From positions 496,001 through 560,000 of the forward strand of contig NZ_CP012201.1 of NCBI RefSeq assembly GCF_001191005.1: a DNA stretch of 64,000 nucleotides, read 5' to 3'. A program made the position numbers and the translations under genes. Shown here in pieces: positions 1-8,718 of this stretch (positions are counted from its first letter, which is position 1; each line of letters starts with the position of its first letter). The stretch is from Massilia sp. NR 4-1 (GTDB lineage Bacteria; Pseudomonadota; Gammaproteobacteria; Burkholderiales; Burkholderiaceae_D). A model generated the notes under the pieces. The model saw only the letters and a program-made list of their open reading frames with translations. It did not search any database and was not told where the DNA came from.

Positions 1-1
1 A

Positions 2-373
2 CGCGAAGTGGCGCGCTGGCCCGCGCTGCTGGAAGCATGGCTGCCTGCCGCGCAGCGCGAACAATTGGGACTGGCCGGCTGGTCGCCCGACTGTCCGCAG
101 CAGAATAGCGCGGCCAGCATCCGTCTCGCGGGCTTGCGCAACGGCAGCCGACTGCGCGCCGCACCCGGCCAGCAGCAGGTGGTGCTGACGCTGGATGCGG
201 TGGGCGGCGTCGGCCGCCACTACTGGTTGCTGGATGGCCAGACCGTGGCCGGCGCCACCGGCCCGGCCAAGCGGCAAAGCTTCACGCTGAATACGGCCGG
301 GCAGCACAGTGTCGCCGTCATCGATTCGGCAGGCCATTACGACAGCCTGCAGTTCCGCGTCGACGGCCTGTGA
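2..373 (+). CDS. pbpC: Penicillin-binding protein 1C, C-terminal fragment (5' end outside window)
   Basis: This is the last ~123 codons of a gene that enters from the left; the frame is open to the window edge, so no start can be given. The residues match the C-terminal BiPBP_C domain of bifunctional peptidoglycan synthase PBP1C: a stretch like IRLAGLRNGSRLRAAPG, then GRHYWLLDG, then a final SAGHYDSLQFRVDG. In the family this small beta domain follows the transglycosylase and transpeptidase domains and lies in the periplasm; the catalytic parts are not in view. The 132 bases after the stop hold no gene, and the next gene is convergent. The call rests on the C-terminal domain only. Confidence 0.75.
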   Translation, partial: REVARWPALLEAWLPAAQREQLGLAGWSPDCPQQNSAASIRLAGLRNGSRLRAAPGQQQVVLTLDAVGGVGRHYWLLDGQTVAGATGPAKRQSFTLNTAGQHSVAVIDSAGHYDSLQFRVDGL

Positions 374-505
374 GCCGGGGGCGCGCCGTGCCGCCCATGG
401 CCCTTGCCGCTGCACCGTGCCGCGCCGGCGCCATGTAGGCATTCCAGCGGATGGCGGCGGAGCAGGGTGGCGCGGGCAGATAGATGCGGTGTTTTCGCGC
501 CATGG

Positions 506-2005
506 CTAGTGGCCCTTCCTACGGCGCGCGCTGGCCAGTAGTACGGCCAGGACCAGCAGCGCCAGTGTCCACGCGGGCAGGGCGGCCAGCCGTGTGCCCG
601 GCGTTCCCGGCTCCGCCAGCGCCATCGAGGCGCGGAAGCGCGGCACGCTGTCGAAGTCGCGGAAGCCATAGCCGCCCAGGCAGGACTTGGCGCAGGGCTG
701 GCGTTCGTCGCCCAGCGCCGCTTCCTGGATGGCACGCTGGAAGAAGTCGCGCAATTGACCCTGGTGCAGCGCCACCTCCTGCAAGAAACGCTGCTGGCGC
801 GCCTTGTCCTTGCCCGCCAGCGTCGCCAGCGACTGGTAGGCCAGCGTCACGGGGCTGAAGATTTGCAGGCTGTCGAACCAGGTGTCCTGCTTCTGCCGTG
901 CCGCCGCATGCTGCCGTTCCACGCCGCGCATGGCCGCTTCTAGTTCCTGGGCGCGCTGGATGCGGCTCACGCTCGACGATACCTTGTCCAGCGCAGTGCG
1001 GTTGGGTTTCCATTCCGGATGGCTGTCGTAGAAGCGCGCCAGGCTGGCCAGCTTGTTGGCGTTGACTTCGTCGTTGGCGTCGCGCATGGCCTGCACGTAC
1101 AGCTCGCGCGCCGGGACGGGCGCCAGCAGTCGCACGCCTACGGTCTGTGCGCCGGGCAGCAGCACGGCCAGCAGTACCCAGCAGCCGAAGGCGGCGAACG
1201 ATGCCGTCATGCGGCTCTGGCAGACGGCGCATACGGCCGCCGCCACCGCGCCCCAGAAGGCGGAATACAGCAGCACGATGCCGCCCCATGCGGCCAGCGC
1301 GGCGAAGCCGCCGGCACTGATGGGCAACACGCCGGACAGCAGCGCGGCCATGCCGCACGCTGCTACCAGCGCAATGCTGGCCAGCAGTACGCGCGCCATG
1401 ACCTGTGCCAGCAGCAGCCTTCCCAATTGCACGCCCTGCAGCAGCAAGGCGCGTATGCGCTTGCTTTCCCGATCCTGGGTCAGCACCGAGACGCTCAGCG
1501 AGAGCAGGAAGAGCGGCCACAGATAGACCACGAAGAACAGCAGATCGAAACGGCCCGCTGCCAGCCGTCCCGGATGTTCGATCTCGCTGGCGGTGCGGAC
1601 CGATTCCATCGATTCGGCACGCACGCGGACATAGGCGGGCAGCAGGTCGGCCTGTCCGATCGCCAGCGCCGCGCCGGGCAGGGCGGGCTTGGCGGCAAAG
1701 CCGACATGTTCGCGGAAGGCATAGCCGCGCACGTCGATGGGCGTGCGATACCACTGCAATTGCGCGAACTCCGGCTTGTCCGGATTGTCGAAATAGCTGT
1801 TGGCCAGCGCACTGGCTTTCACGCGTGCCGTGCTTTCCTGGCTGGCGGCATCGGCCACCGCCTGGCGCTGGGTGGATTCGAAGCGCGCGCCTTCAAACAG
1901 GCCAAGCAAGGCCAGAAGCAAGGCTGCCAGCAGCAGGAGCAGCGTGCCGCGTTCGCGCAACTGGCTGCGCAGATCGTAGCGGATCAGGGTAATTAATTGA
2001 TTCAT
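506..2005 (-). CDS. ABC-2 type transporter permease, DUF3526-like (second permease)
   Basis: A 499-residue inner-membrane protein. After the short N-terminus there is a membrane helix (residues ~20-38), a long extracytoplasmic region of ~140 residues, then a block of helices (~165-310), another soluble region and a C-terminal helix before a basic tail. This two-part layout with a large periplasmic loop is typical of the DUF3526 permeases that work with a single ABC ATPase. The ATG at 2005 was chosen over an upstream in-frame start because it overlaps the stop of the preceding permease by 4 bases (ATGA), a sign of translational coupling. It is the last gene of a four-gene minus-strand operon (TonB receptor, ATPase, permease, permease). 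The substrate cannot be read from the sequence. Confidence 0.75.
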   Translation of the reverse strand: MNQLITLIRYDLRSQLRERGTLLLLLAALLLALLGLFEGARFESTQRQAVADAASQESTARVKASALANSYFDNPDKPEFAQLQWYRTPIDVRGYAFREHVGFAAKPALPGAALAIGQADLLPAYVRVRAESMESVRTASEIEHPGRLAAGRFDLLFFVVYLWPLFLLSLSVSVLTQDRESKRIRALLLQGVQLGRLLLAQVMARVLLASIALVAACGMAALLSGVLPISAGGFAALAAWGGIVLLYSAFWGAVAAAVCAVCQSRMTASFAAFGCWVLLAVLLPGAQTVGVRLLAPVPARELYVQAMRDANDEVNANKLASLARFYDSHPEWKPNRTALDKVSSSVSRIQRAQELEAAMRGVERQHAAARQKQDTWFDSLQIFSPVTLAYQSLATLAGKDKARQQRFLQEVALHQGQLRDFFQRAIQEAALGDERQPCAKSCLGGYGFRDFDSVPRFRASMALAEPGTPGTRLAALPAWTLALLVLAVLLASARRRKGH

Positions 2006-3489
2006 TTCAGACTCCCGCTGCGCAGATGGCGCAGAGCGATGGCGCACAGGACCAGGCTTGCAAGAAAGACCGCCAGCAGCGGCAGGATCTGCTGGCCGAA
2101 CAGCGCGGCCATATCCAGCCGGTCAAAGTGGAAGCGGAAAGGCGGTACGCTATTCCACAGCGCTTCATCGCCGTCATAGCGTTTGCCATCCACTTCGGGA
2201 TGAAACGCAATCGCCTCGTTCAGCACCTTCTGGATGGTGCGCCGCTGTGCCTCGGCCGCATTGACGAACTGGATGTGGTGGCCGGTGTCGCTGGCCGCGG
2301 CGGCAGTGGAAAGGCCCGCCACGGCCACCGTGGGGGACAGCCATCCGGCCAGCGCGGCCGCGTCGCTTTGCTTTTGCATGGCGGTATATAGCTGGCCATA
2401 GTGTGCATCGAAGATCTTGTCGCCATGCTCCTCGCCGCGCTGCAGGCTGATGCCAGCCCAGTTCAGCGGCAGATCCTTGACATCGCGGACGCCGTGTTCG
2501 CGCAACAGCGCCTGTTTGTGGCGTTCCGCCTCCTGCGGATCGTCGGGCATGCCCAAGGTATTATCCATCTCTTCACGGAACTGCTGCATCGACGGCAGCG
2601 GGGCCGCGTGCTGCGAGAATTCAACCGCAAGACGTGGCAGCACCAGCGCCGTGGCGGCCCAGATCGCGATCAATGCGGCAAGGCTGGTACGCAGGCTGGC
2701 CGCCCGCGCCGACACGGCGGCGATCAGCGCCGCCCAGGTGGCGAGATACAGCAGATAGCCGCCGCCGAAGACGGTCAGGCGCAAAGTACCGTCCTGGAAG
2801 GGACTGGGCGCGTCCGATAACCACTTCATCAGCATCACGGCGGCGCAAGCCGGCAAAGCCATGCTGAGCGCCAGGCAGAGCAGCGCCGCGCCGCGCGCCA
2901 CGGCCAGCGCGCTTAATGGCGCGGCGTTCACGCGCAGCGCCGCCAGCGTGCCGCGTTCGCGCTCGCGCTCGCCGGCGAACATGCCGAAACCGAGGAAGAT
3001 CATGGCCATCGGCGCCAGCACCTGCAGCACAAAGGCCGGCGTCAGGCGGAACTGGCGCGTGCTGCCCGCTTCGTCGGCGGCAGGGCGGTAGACCAGCTCA
3101 TTCTGCTTGTGCGCCTCCAGGTACACGCTGGAGCCGACATAGTTTTCCACGCCCGGCTCCAGAGCCGCCAGCAAAGGCAGGGGCTTGAACACGTACACGC
3201 CGTAGTGGGCCGCCGAGTGCGGGTACTTCTTGCCTTGCTGCGACCAGCGCGCTTGCTCGGCCTGCGTGGCGCTGGCGCGCGCGTCGAGCGTGGCCTGCAG
3301 CTCGATGGATGTCAGCAGTGCCGCGCATACGGCCAAAGCCAGGCCCAGTCCCAGCAGCAGCCACACGCGCCAATCGCGCCGCCGCTCGCGCCAGTCGGCC
3401 TGCCATGCGCCGTGGCAGGCGCGCCACCAGCGGCTGCGTTCAGACGCCGGCCAGGGTGCTGAGGTAATTGCGTTCAAGTTCGCCTGCAT
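2002..3489 (-). CDS. ABC-2 type transporter permease, DUF3526-like (first permease)
   Basis: A 495-residue membrane protein related in layout to its downstream neighbour: an N-terminal helix at ~43-62, a long periplasmic segment, several helices between ~150 and 300, a second soluble stretch, and a C-terminal helix at ~465-485. The motif GERERERGTLAALRV after the second helix resembles the coupling region of ABC-2 permeases (E-rich turn followed by a GTL-type helix). It overlaps the upstream ATPase gene by 50 bases if the first ATG is used, which is long, so the true start may be somewhat downstream. Together with the next gene it would form a heterodimeric membrane channel driven by the ATPase. 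No substrate-binding protein gene is present, which fits an exporter or an unusual importer. Confidence 0.75.
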   Translation of the reverse strand: MQANLNAITSAPWPASERSRWWRACHGAWQADWRERRRDWRVWLLLGLGLALAVCAALLTSIELQATLDARASATQAEQARWSQQGKKYPHSAAHYGVYVFKPLPLLAALEPGVENYVGSSVYLEAHKQNELVYRPAADEAGSTRQFRLTPAFVLQVLAPMAMIFLGFGMFAGERERERGTLAALRVNAAPLSALAVARGAALLCLALSMALPACAAVMLMKWLSDAPSPFQDGTLRLTVFGGGYLLYLATWAALIAAVSARAASLRTSLAALIAIWAATALVLPRLAVEFSQHAAPLPSMQQFREEMDNTLGMPDDPQEAERHKQALLREHGVRDVKDLPLNWAGISLQRGEEHGDKIFDAHYGQLYTAMQKQSDAAALAGWLSPTVAVAGLSTAAAASDTGHHIQFVNAAEAQRRTIQKVLNEAIAFHPEVDGKRYDGDEALWNSVPPFRFHFDRLDMAALFGQQILPLLAVFLASLVLCAIALRHLRSGSLK

Positions 3490-4141
3490 TCAATTCTCCT
3501 AAAGTCCATTCGCCCACCAGATGTCCCGCCACCAGCATGCCGCAGCGATGCGCCAGTTCCTGGGCGCGGAACAGATCGTGGGTCGCCATCAGCACCGCCG
3601 CACCGTCCCGCGCCAGTTCGCGTATCGATTCGCCGAAAGTCACGCTGGCCTCGGGATCGAGGCCGGAGGTCGGCTCGTCCAGCACCAGCACCTGCGCGCC
3701 CTTGGCCAGCGCCATCACGATGCCGACCTTCTGCCGCATGCCCTTGGAATAGCCGCCCGCCTGCCTGCGCCACGCATGTTCCGGCAGTCCGGCCCTCTTC
3801 AGTAGCGCTTCGATCTCCCCAGCGCGCGGCTTGCGGCCCAGCAGGCGCATGAAGAATTCCACGTTTTCGATGCCGCTCAGCTTTTCGTACAGCGCCACGT
3901 TTTCGGCGATGTAGGCGGCGTGGCGCACCGCCGCTTCAGCTGGCGGCAAAGGCGATCCGGCCAGTTGAATGCGCCCGCCGTCCGGCTTGACGAAGCCCAG
4001 CAGGCAGCCGATGGTGGTGGACTTGCCGGCACCGTTCGGTCCCAGCAGCGCGTAGATTTCGCCGGGTTGCACGCGCAGATTCAGCGCATGCAGCACGGTG
4101 CGTCCTTCATACTGCTTATGCAGTTGTTCGATATGGATCAT
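3440..4141 (-). CDS. ABC transporter ATP-binding protein (ABC-2 family)
   Basis: A 233-residue ATPase with Walker A GPNGAGKST (residues ~34-42), a signature SKGMRQK (the family variant of LSGGQ), Walker B VLVLDEP and an H-loop ATHD. The length and the SKGM signature are typical of the CcmA/NatA-type ATPases that pair with ABC-2 permeases. It starts 9 bases after the stop of the TonB receptor gene and is followed by two permease genes, so the four are almost surely one transcription unit. The protein would energise the transporter on the cytoplasmic face of the inner membrane. The co-transcription of an exporter-type ABC system with an outer-membrane receptor suggests a shared, metal-related job, but that is inference. 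Confidence 0.9.
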   Translation of the reverse strand: MIHIEQLHKQYEGRTVLHALNLRVQPGEIYALLGPNGAGKSTTIGCLLGFVKPDGGRIQLAGSPLPPAEAAVRHAAYIAENVALYEKLSGIENVEFFMRLLGRKPRAGEIEALLKRAGLPEHAWRRQAGGYSKGMRQKVGIVMALAKGAQVLVLDEPTSGLDPEASVTFGESIRELARDGAAVLMATHDLFRAQELAHRCGMLVAGHLVGEWTLGELNAGELERNYLSTLAGV

Positions 4142-4150
4142 CTTTCGTCC

Positions 4151-6457
4151 TTAAAAGGCGTAGCGCACTTCGGCAAACAGCGTGCGTCCGGGGAACGGGT
4201 GGGATTGCCAGGCCAGGTAGTTGTTCAGGTTATCGACGCCGATGGCGATCTCGGTGCGCGCGGCGGGCTTGAGCAGCAGGCGCAGGTCGAGCTGCTTTTG
4301 CCGCGACAGGCCGCCGTAGACATCGGGATTGATGTCGCTATTGTTGATTTCACTGAACTGCCGGCCCGAATAGCGCCAGGTCGCGGCCAGGCTCCAGCTC
4401 TCCTGCGGTGCGTACAGCAGGGTGGTGGTGGAGCGCACATGCGGGATACGCGCCCAGCGTTTGCCCACCGAAGGCTGGTAGTTGGCGTTTTCCAGGATGA
4501 TGGCCTTGCTGTAGGAAATATTCGCATCCAGGCTCAGGCCGCGCAGGCCCAGGTCATCCACCACGCCCGCCAATTCCAGGCCGCGCGTGCGCACCTGGCC
4601 CACGTTCTGCGTGCTCGTCACCACCGGGAAAACCGAGAGATTCAGCTGCGACCAGATGGTATTGCGCACATCGTCCTGGAATACGGCGGCGCGCAGCTTG
4701 CCGGCATCGAAGCGCTGCTCGGCCGAGAATTCCAGCGCGGTGGAGCGCTCCGGCTTCAGATTGGGATCGGCCACGGTGAGCGAGGAGCCTGCCAGCGAAC
4801 CCTGGAACAATTCGGACACGGTGGCAAAGCGCGTGCCGCGTCCAGCCGAGAGTTGCAGATCCAGACCCGGCGCGGCGTCCCAGCCCAGCGACAGCTTGGG
4901 CGAGAAGGCGTGTTCGCTGCGCTCGCGGTAGTTCTCCGTAGGGCCGGGGCGGAAGCGCTGCACGCCATCGAAGGATTTCCAGGTCTCGGCGCGCAAGCCC
5001 GCCGTGGCCCGCCACTGCGGCGCAAAGCGCCATACGTCCTGGCCGTAGATCGCCAGCAGGCGGGTTTTTCCGCCCACGAACTGACTTTCCTCGCCGTTCG
5101 CCGAACGCCAGTCGGCCAGGGTGCGCGTAGTCTGTTTTAGCACATAGTCGCTGGCATGCAGGCCGACGGTGAGGGCGTGCAGGCCGCCGGTCCAGTCGCC
5201 GGGCGTCGGCGTGTAGCTGCTGCGCAGTTCCAGCGTGCGGAAACCGGAGCCGTTGCGCAGCACGGCGCTGCCCGCGCCGCCGCTCGCGGCTTGCGGATCG
5301 GGCAGTGCGGCATTGCGTTGCGTATCGTGCTCGATGGCGTAGCGGCTGACGCTGAGCGCCGTATTCCAGCCTGCGCGGTAGCGCGTCTTCAAGGCCAGGC
5401 CGCCCTGCATATGGCGCTCCTCGCGGATATACGGCGCGAAAACGTTCGGCGCAATCTGGAATACATTGCTGTCCTGGCTGACGCGTCCCGACCATACCGT
5501 ATTGCCGGCCGCGTCGCGCAGGAAGCTCTGGTTGCGCGTTGCCGTGTCGTTGCTCCACCAGGCCAGGAAACCGTCCGCGCTCAATTCCGGCGTGAAGTCG
5601 TAACCCATGGTCAGTTTCAGCGTGTTCTGGCGCGTATGGTCGATGGCGCCGGCATTCGGGCCGAAGATGGCGCGCCGCTGGCCGGTTGGCGCGGTGTCGT
5701 AGACGATGCCGCTGACCGGTGTGACGCGGGCGCTGCCCTGCGGCGGCGTAAACGTGCCGCTGTCGCTGGCCGTGATGCCGTAGTACTGCATCGGTTGGCT
5801 GGTGGAGTCCTGATGGTTCGCCATCAGCTTGTACCACAGGCCGGAGGCGAGGCGGTCGCCCAGCAGCAGCGAAGCCTGGTAGTTGCGGTAGCGGTCTTTC
5901 AGGCCGTAGTTGCCGTATTCCTGCACCTGTCCCGCCACCCGCGCCGCGCCGGTGAATTTTTCCGGACGGCTGGTGCCGATGGCGATGGTGGTGCCGATGG
6001 AGTTGCCGGGATACAGGGCGGAGAAGGGGCCGTACAGCGCTTCCACGCTGCTGATTTCCTCCGGCGCCAGCATATTCCAGCGCGGCGCATCGAAGCGGCC
6101 GATCAGGTTCGACAGCAGATAGCCGTCCATATACACCAGCGCGCGCGGCGCCTGCGAAGTGGCGAAGCTGCGCCCGCCGATCAGGGCATTGCGGTCGCCG
6201 CTATAGCGCTTGCGCAGGGTCATGCCGGGCAGGTTGCGCAGCGCATCCTCGGGATTGAAGATGTTCTGCTGCTGGCGCAATTCTTCCTGCGTGCGCGCGG
6301 CGCTGCCCAGGGGCGTGTAGCCCGCCGCGCGTTCGCCGCTGATGGTGACGGTACTCATGGCTGGCGCCTCGTCCGCGCCGGCATGCGCCGGGGACAGCCA
6401 GCCGCTGGCGCAGACGAGCGCAATCGCGCCCGCCATCGGCCTTAAAGTCGATTTCAT
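4151..6457 (-). CDS. TonB-dependent outer-membrane receptor, candidate zinc/metal receptor
   Basis: A 768-residue receptor. Residues 1-26 form a signal peptide ending AHA. The plug domain follows, with an LRNLPGMTLR segment, a GGRSFATSQAPRALVYMDG stretch and a VEALYGPFSALYPGNS region (the usual VE..xGP...YG motif); the rest is beta-barrel, closing with a terminal aromatic residue (RYAF). In the family such receptors bring metal chelates, cobalamin or similar ligands across the outer membrane using TonB energy. It heads an operon with an ABC-2 transporter. Two matching inverted repeats flank its promoter, and the next gene upstream encodes a Fur/Zur-family repressor, so metal-starvation control is the most likely mode. 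Zinc is favoured by the regulator type only; the ligand is not shown by the sequence. Confidence 0.85.
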   Translation of the reverse strand: MKSTLRPMAGAIALVCASGWLSPAHAGADEAPAMSTVTISGERAAGYTPLGSAARTQEELRQQQNIFNPEDALRNLPGMTLRKRYSGDRNALIGGRSFATSQAPRALVYMDGYLLSNLIGRFDAPRWNMLAPEEISSVEALYGPFSALYPGNSIGTTIAIGTSRPEKFTGAARVAGQVQEYGNYGLKDRYRNYQASLLLGDRLASGLWYKLMANHQDSTSQPMQYYGITASDSGTFTPPQGSARVTPVSGIVYDTAPTGQRRAIFGPNAGAIDHTRQNTLKLTMGYDFTPELSADGFLAWWSNDTATRNQSFLRDAAGNTVWSGRVSQDSNVFQIAPNVFAPYIREERHMQGGLALKTRYRAGWNTALSVSRYAIEHDTQRNAALPDPQAASGGAGSAVLRNGSGFRTLELRSSYTPTPGDWTGGLHALTVGLHASDYVLKQTTRTLADWRSANGEESQFVGGKTRLLAIYGQDVWRFAPQWRATAGLRAETWKSFDGVQRFRPGPTENYRERSEHAFSPKLSLGWDAAPGLDLQLSAGRGTRFATVSELFQGSLAGSSLTVADPNLKPERSTALEFSAEQRFDAGKLRAAVFQDDVRNTIWSQLNLSVFPVVTSTQNVGQVRTRGLELAGVVDDLGLRGLSLDANISYSKAIILENANYQPSVGKRWARIPHVRSTTTLLYAPQESWSLAATWRYSGRQFSEINNSDINPDVYGGLSRQKQLDLRLLLKPAARTEIAIGVDNLNNYLAWQSHPFPGRTLFAEVRYAF

Positions 6458-6489
6458 TGATGCTCCGCTTGATTGGGGAATTTGTTAAT

Positions 6490-6546
6490 GCAACTGAGTT
6501 GCTATAATAAAGCGGCAAAATTGTTAACGCAACATAGTTGCATTAA
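6490..6546 (-). promoter_or_regulatory. TonB-receptor promoter with two GCAAC-N3-GTTGC operators
   Basis: Two near-identical inverted repeats lie upstream of the receptor gene: GCAACTGAGTTGC at 6490-6502 and GCAACATAGTTGC at 6529-6541, the latter inside a longer palindrome with TTAA ends (6524-6546). Their centres are 39 bp apart. On the minus strand a promoter fits between them: TTGCGT (6532-6527), a 17-bp spacer and TATTAT (6509-6504). One repeat thus overlaps the -35 element and the other the start region, an arrangement expected for repression. The nearby Fur/Zur-family protein is the obvious candidate ligand; that link is inference. Confidence 0.65.
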
Positions 6547-6550
6547 AAAA

Positions 6551-6587
6551 TAAAAAGCCCGCGCGGCGGCTAGGCGCGGCGCGGGCT
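6551..6587 (-). terminator. Rho-independent terminator of the Fur-family gene
   Basis: On the minus strand, 18 bases after the stop of the regulator gene, AGCCCGCGC pairs with GCGCGGGCT (arms 6579-6587 and 6556-6564) and is followed by TTTTTATTTTTT. It separates the regulator transcript from the receptor operon promoter. Confidence 0.75.
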
Positions 6588-6604
6588 AATGCGGAAGAGG
6601 GGAA

Positions 6605-7039
6605 TTATTTGCCGCCGGAGCAGCGCGGGCAGGTGCCCTTGATGAGGAAATCGACTTCCTGGCTGATAAAGCCGGCCGGCAGCTTGACCTTGCGCGGCAG
6701 ATTGATATCGGTGAAGCAGGTCACGCTTTCGCAGCTGGTGCATTGGAAGTGGGCGTGTTCGTGCCCATGCTGGGCGGCGCCCGCGTTAAAGCGCCAGACC
6801 TGGTCGGCGCCGGCGATGCGGTGGATCATGCCATGTTCGGTCAGCCATTCCAGCACGCGGTAGAGGGTGACGGAATCCAGCACATCGCCCGGCAGGCGCT
6901 CCTGGATTTCATGGTGGGTCAGCGGTTCGTCCTGCTGCAGCAGGAAGGCCAGCACGCGTGAACGCGGCTTGGTCAGGCGCGCGCCGGTCTCCCGGATCAG
7001 GGATTCAGCACGGTGTTCGGTGGATTTCGTTATATTCAT
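6605..7039 (-). CDS. Fur-family transcriptional regulator, Zur-like
   Basis: A 144-residue regulator with the Fur fold: an N-terminal winged helix (residues ~10-80, recognition segment DSVTLYRVLEWL) and a C-terminal dimerisation domain with a His-rich metal site HGHEHAHF, a CTSC pair, and a second CPRC pair near the C-terminus; the two CxxC pairs would hold a structural zinc. Fur is iron-responsive, Zur zinc-responsive; the H-x-H-x-H cluster and short C-terminus lean towards Zur, but this cannot be settled by eye. The ATG at 7039 was chosen because the upstream in-frame extension runs through an inverted repeat and has no good ribosome site. It probably represses the adjacent receptor-ABC operon, which has two palindromic boxes at its promoter. 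Confidence 0.85.
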   Translation of the reverse strand: MNITKSTEHRAESLIRETGARLTKPRSRVLAFLLQQDEPLTHHEIQERLPGDVLDSVTLYRVLEWLTEHGMIHRIAGADQVWRFNAGAAQHGHEHAHFQCTSCESVTCFTDINLPRKVKLPAGFISQEVDFLIKGTCPRCSGGK

Positions 7040-7045
7040 GATACT

Positions 7046-7085
7046 GGCATAAGCTAGGCCTAATGCTAGCACGAAAGCTTATGCC
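7046..7085. repeat. Perfect 10-bp inverted repeat ahead of the Fur-family gene
   Basis: GGCATAAGCT (7046-7055) and AGCTTATGCC (7076-7085) are exact reverse complements with 20 bases between them. The element begins 7 bases upstream of the regulator start codon. It may be an operator for self-control or a long-loop hairpin in the leader. It does not resemble the GCAAC-N3-GTTGC boxes at the receptor promoter. Confidence 0.5.
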
Positions 7086-7099
7086 CTGTATCGGCGGCG

Positions 7100-7128
7100 G
7101 GGATACGGCGGACAGAGCGCCGTATCCC
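7100..7128 (-). terminator. Hairpin after the amino-acid permease gene
   Basis: GGGATACGGCG (7100-7110) pairs perfectly with CGCCGTATCCC (7118-7128) across a 7-base loop, 18 bases after the permease stop codon. No T-tract follows on the minus strand, so it may be a weak terminator or an mRNA-stabilising hairpin. Confidence 0.45.
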
Positions 7129-7146
7129 GCCAGCCTGACCGGGGAG

Positions 7147-8514
7147 TCAGGCCTTGACGGCGGCGGCCGCGCCGCGCTGCTTGCTCCAGTAGCCGACGCC
7201 CAGCACGGCCAGCCATACCGGAATCAGGTACACCGACAGGCGCAGGCCCGGCGTCATGAACATCACCACCAGGATCGCGGCCAGGAAGATCAGGCACAGA
7301 TAATTGGTCAGCGGGTAGCCCAGGCTGCGGAAAGCCGTGGTCTTGCCCTCGGCCGCCTTCTGCGCGCGGAAGCGCAGGTGGATCCAGCTGATCATGGCCC
7401 AGTTGATGATCAGGGCCGAGACCACGAGGCCCATCAGCATCCCCAGCGCCTTTTCCGGCGCCAGGTAGTTGACCATGACGCAGATCGCGGTGGCCACGGC
7501 CGACACGCCCAGCGCCGTCAGCGGCACGCCGCGGCGGTTCACCTTGAGCAGGGAGCGCGGCGCATTGCCCTGGATGGCCAGGCCGTACAGCATGCGGCTG
7601 TTGCAGTACACGCAGCTGTTATATACCGACAGCGCGGCCGTCAGCACCACGATATTCAGCACCGTCGCCACCGCCTCGCTGTTCAGCGCATGGAAGATCA
7701 GCACGAAGGGGCTGCCGCCGGTGACGACTTTTTGCCAAGGGTAGAGCGAGAGCAGCACGCCCAGCGCGCCGATGTAAAAGATTAGGATGCGATAGATGGC
7801 CTGGTTGGTGGCGCTTGGGATGGTCTTGGACGGATTGTCCGCCTCGGCTGCCGTGATGCCCACCAGTTCCAGGCCGCCGAAGGAGAACATGATGACGGCC
7901 ATGGCCATCACCAGGCCGCCCACGCCGTTCGGGAAGAAGCCGCCGTGCTGCCACAGATTGGCGACCGCCGCTTCCGGCCCAGCCTTGCCCGAAGCGAGCA
8001 GATAGCCGCCGAAGACGATCATGCCGACGATGGCCACCACTTTGATGATGGCGAACCAGAATTCCATCTCGCCGAAGGCCTTTACATTGAGCAGGCTGAT
8101 GGAATTGATGATGACGAAGAAGCCCAGCGCCGAGACCCAGGTCGGTATCGCCGGCCACCAGTATTGTATATAGATGCCCACGGCCGACAGCTCGGCCATG
8201 CTGACCAGCACATACAGCACCCAGTAGTTCCAGCCCGAGAGGAAGCCGGCCAGATGGCCGCAATATTTGTCGGCGAAGTAGCTGAAGGAGCCGGCCACCG
8301 GCTCGTCGACCACCATCTCGCCCAGCTGGCGCATGATCAGGAAGGCGATGAAGCCGGCCGCCGCATAGCCGAGCAGCACCGATGGTCCGGCCATCTGGAT
8401 GGTCTGGGCGATGCCCAGAAACAGTCCGGTGCCGATGGCGCCGCCGAGCGCGATCAGCTGGATGTGGCGGCTTTTGAGTCCCCGTTTTAGCTCGTTCTTT
8501 TCATCTGCAATCAT
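7147..8514 (-). CDS. Aromatic amino-acid:proton symporter of the AroP/PheP group
   Basis: A 455-residue inner-membrane permease with about 12 hydrophobic helices. It follows the enteric AroP/PheP pattern closely along its whole length: RGLKSRHIQLIALGGAIGTG at the N-terminus, the MRQLGEMVVDEPVAGSFS block, GWNYWVLYVL, AVIMFSFGGLELVGITAAEA, the SVYNSCVYCNSRMLYGLA segment and GNAPRSLLKVNRRGVP. Members take up phenylalanine, tyrosine and tryptophan with protons. The start at 8514 has a GGAG sequence just upstream. It appears to be a single-gene unit, with a hairpin after the stop. Which aromatic amino acid it prefers cannot be told; a general amino-acid permease of the same family is the alternative. 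Confidence 0.85.
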   Translation of the reverse strand: MIADEKNELKRGLKSRHIQLIALGGAIGTGLFLGIAQTIQMAGPSVLLGYAAAGFIAFLIMRQLGEMVVDEPVAGSFSYFADKYCGHLAGFLSGWNYWVLYVLVSMAELSAVGIYIQYWWPAIPTWVSALGFFVIINSISLLNVKAFGEMEFWFAIIKVVAIVGMIVFGGYLLASGKAGPEAAVANLWQHGGFFPNGVGGLVMAMAVIMFSFGGLELVGITAAEADNPSKTIPSATNQAIYRILIFYIGALGVLLSLYPWQKVVTGGSPFVLIFHALNSEAVATVLNIVVLTAALSVYNSCVYCNSRMLYGLAIQGNAPRSLLKVNRRGVPLTALGVSAVATAICVMVNYLAPEKALGMLMGLVVSALIINWAMISWIHLRFRAQKAAEGKTTAFRSLGYPLTNYLCLIFLAAILVVMFMTPGLRLSVYLIPVWLAVLGVGYWSKQRGAAAAVKA

Positions 8515-8718
8515 GTCTCCGGTCCCTGGACTCTGATAAAGGCAACGATTCTAAAGCAAATGAGATTTTTTGCAATTTCAACGCATTCGACAGGATTTCA
8601 TTTTGAGAATGTGTGGTCTTACTTCCTTTTATTTTGATTGTCTCAAAAAATCTGCGCGTTTTTGCTGCGCTTGTATCGGCCGGTACGGGACGGCGTGCCG
8701 GCCGCCGGCACTGGCGCG

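Noticed and set aside
7100..7128. Metal-operator reading of the GGGATACGGCG hairpin
   Set aside because: It lies after the permease stop codon, so a 3'-end hairpin is the simpler reading.
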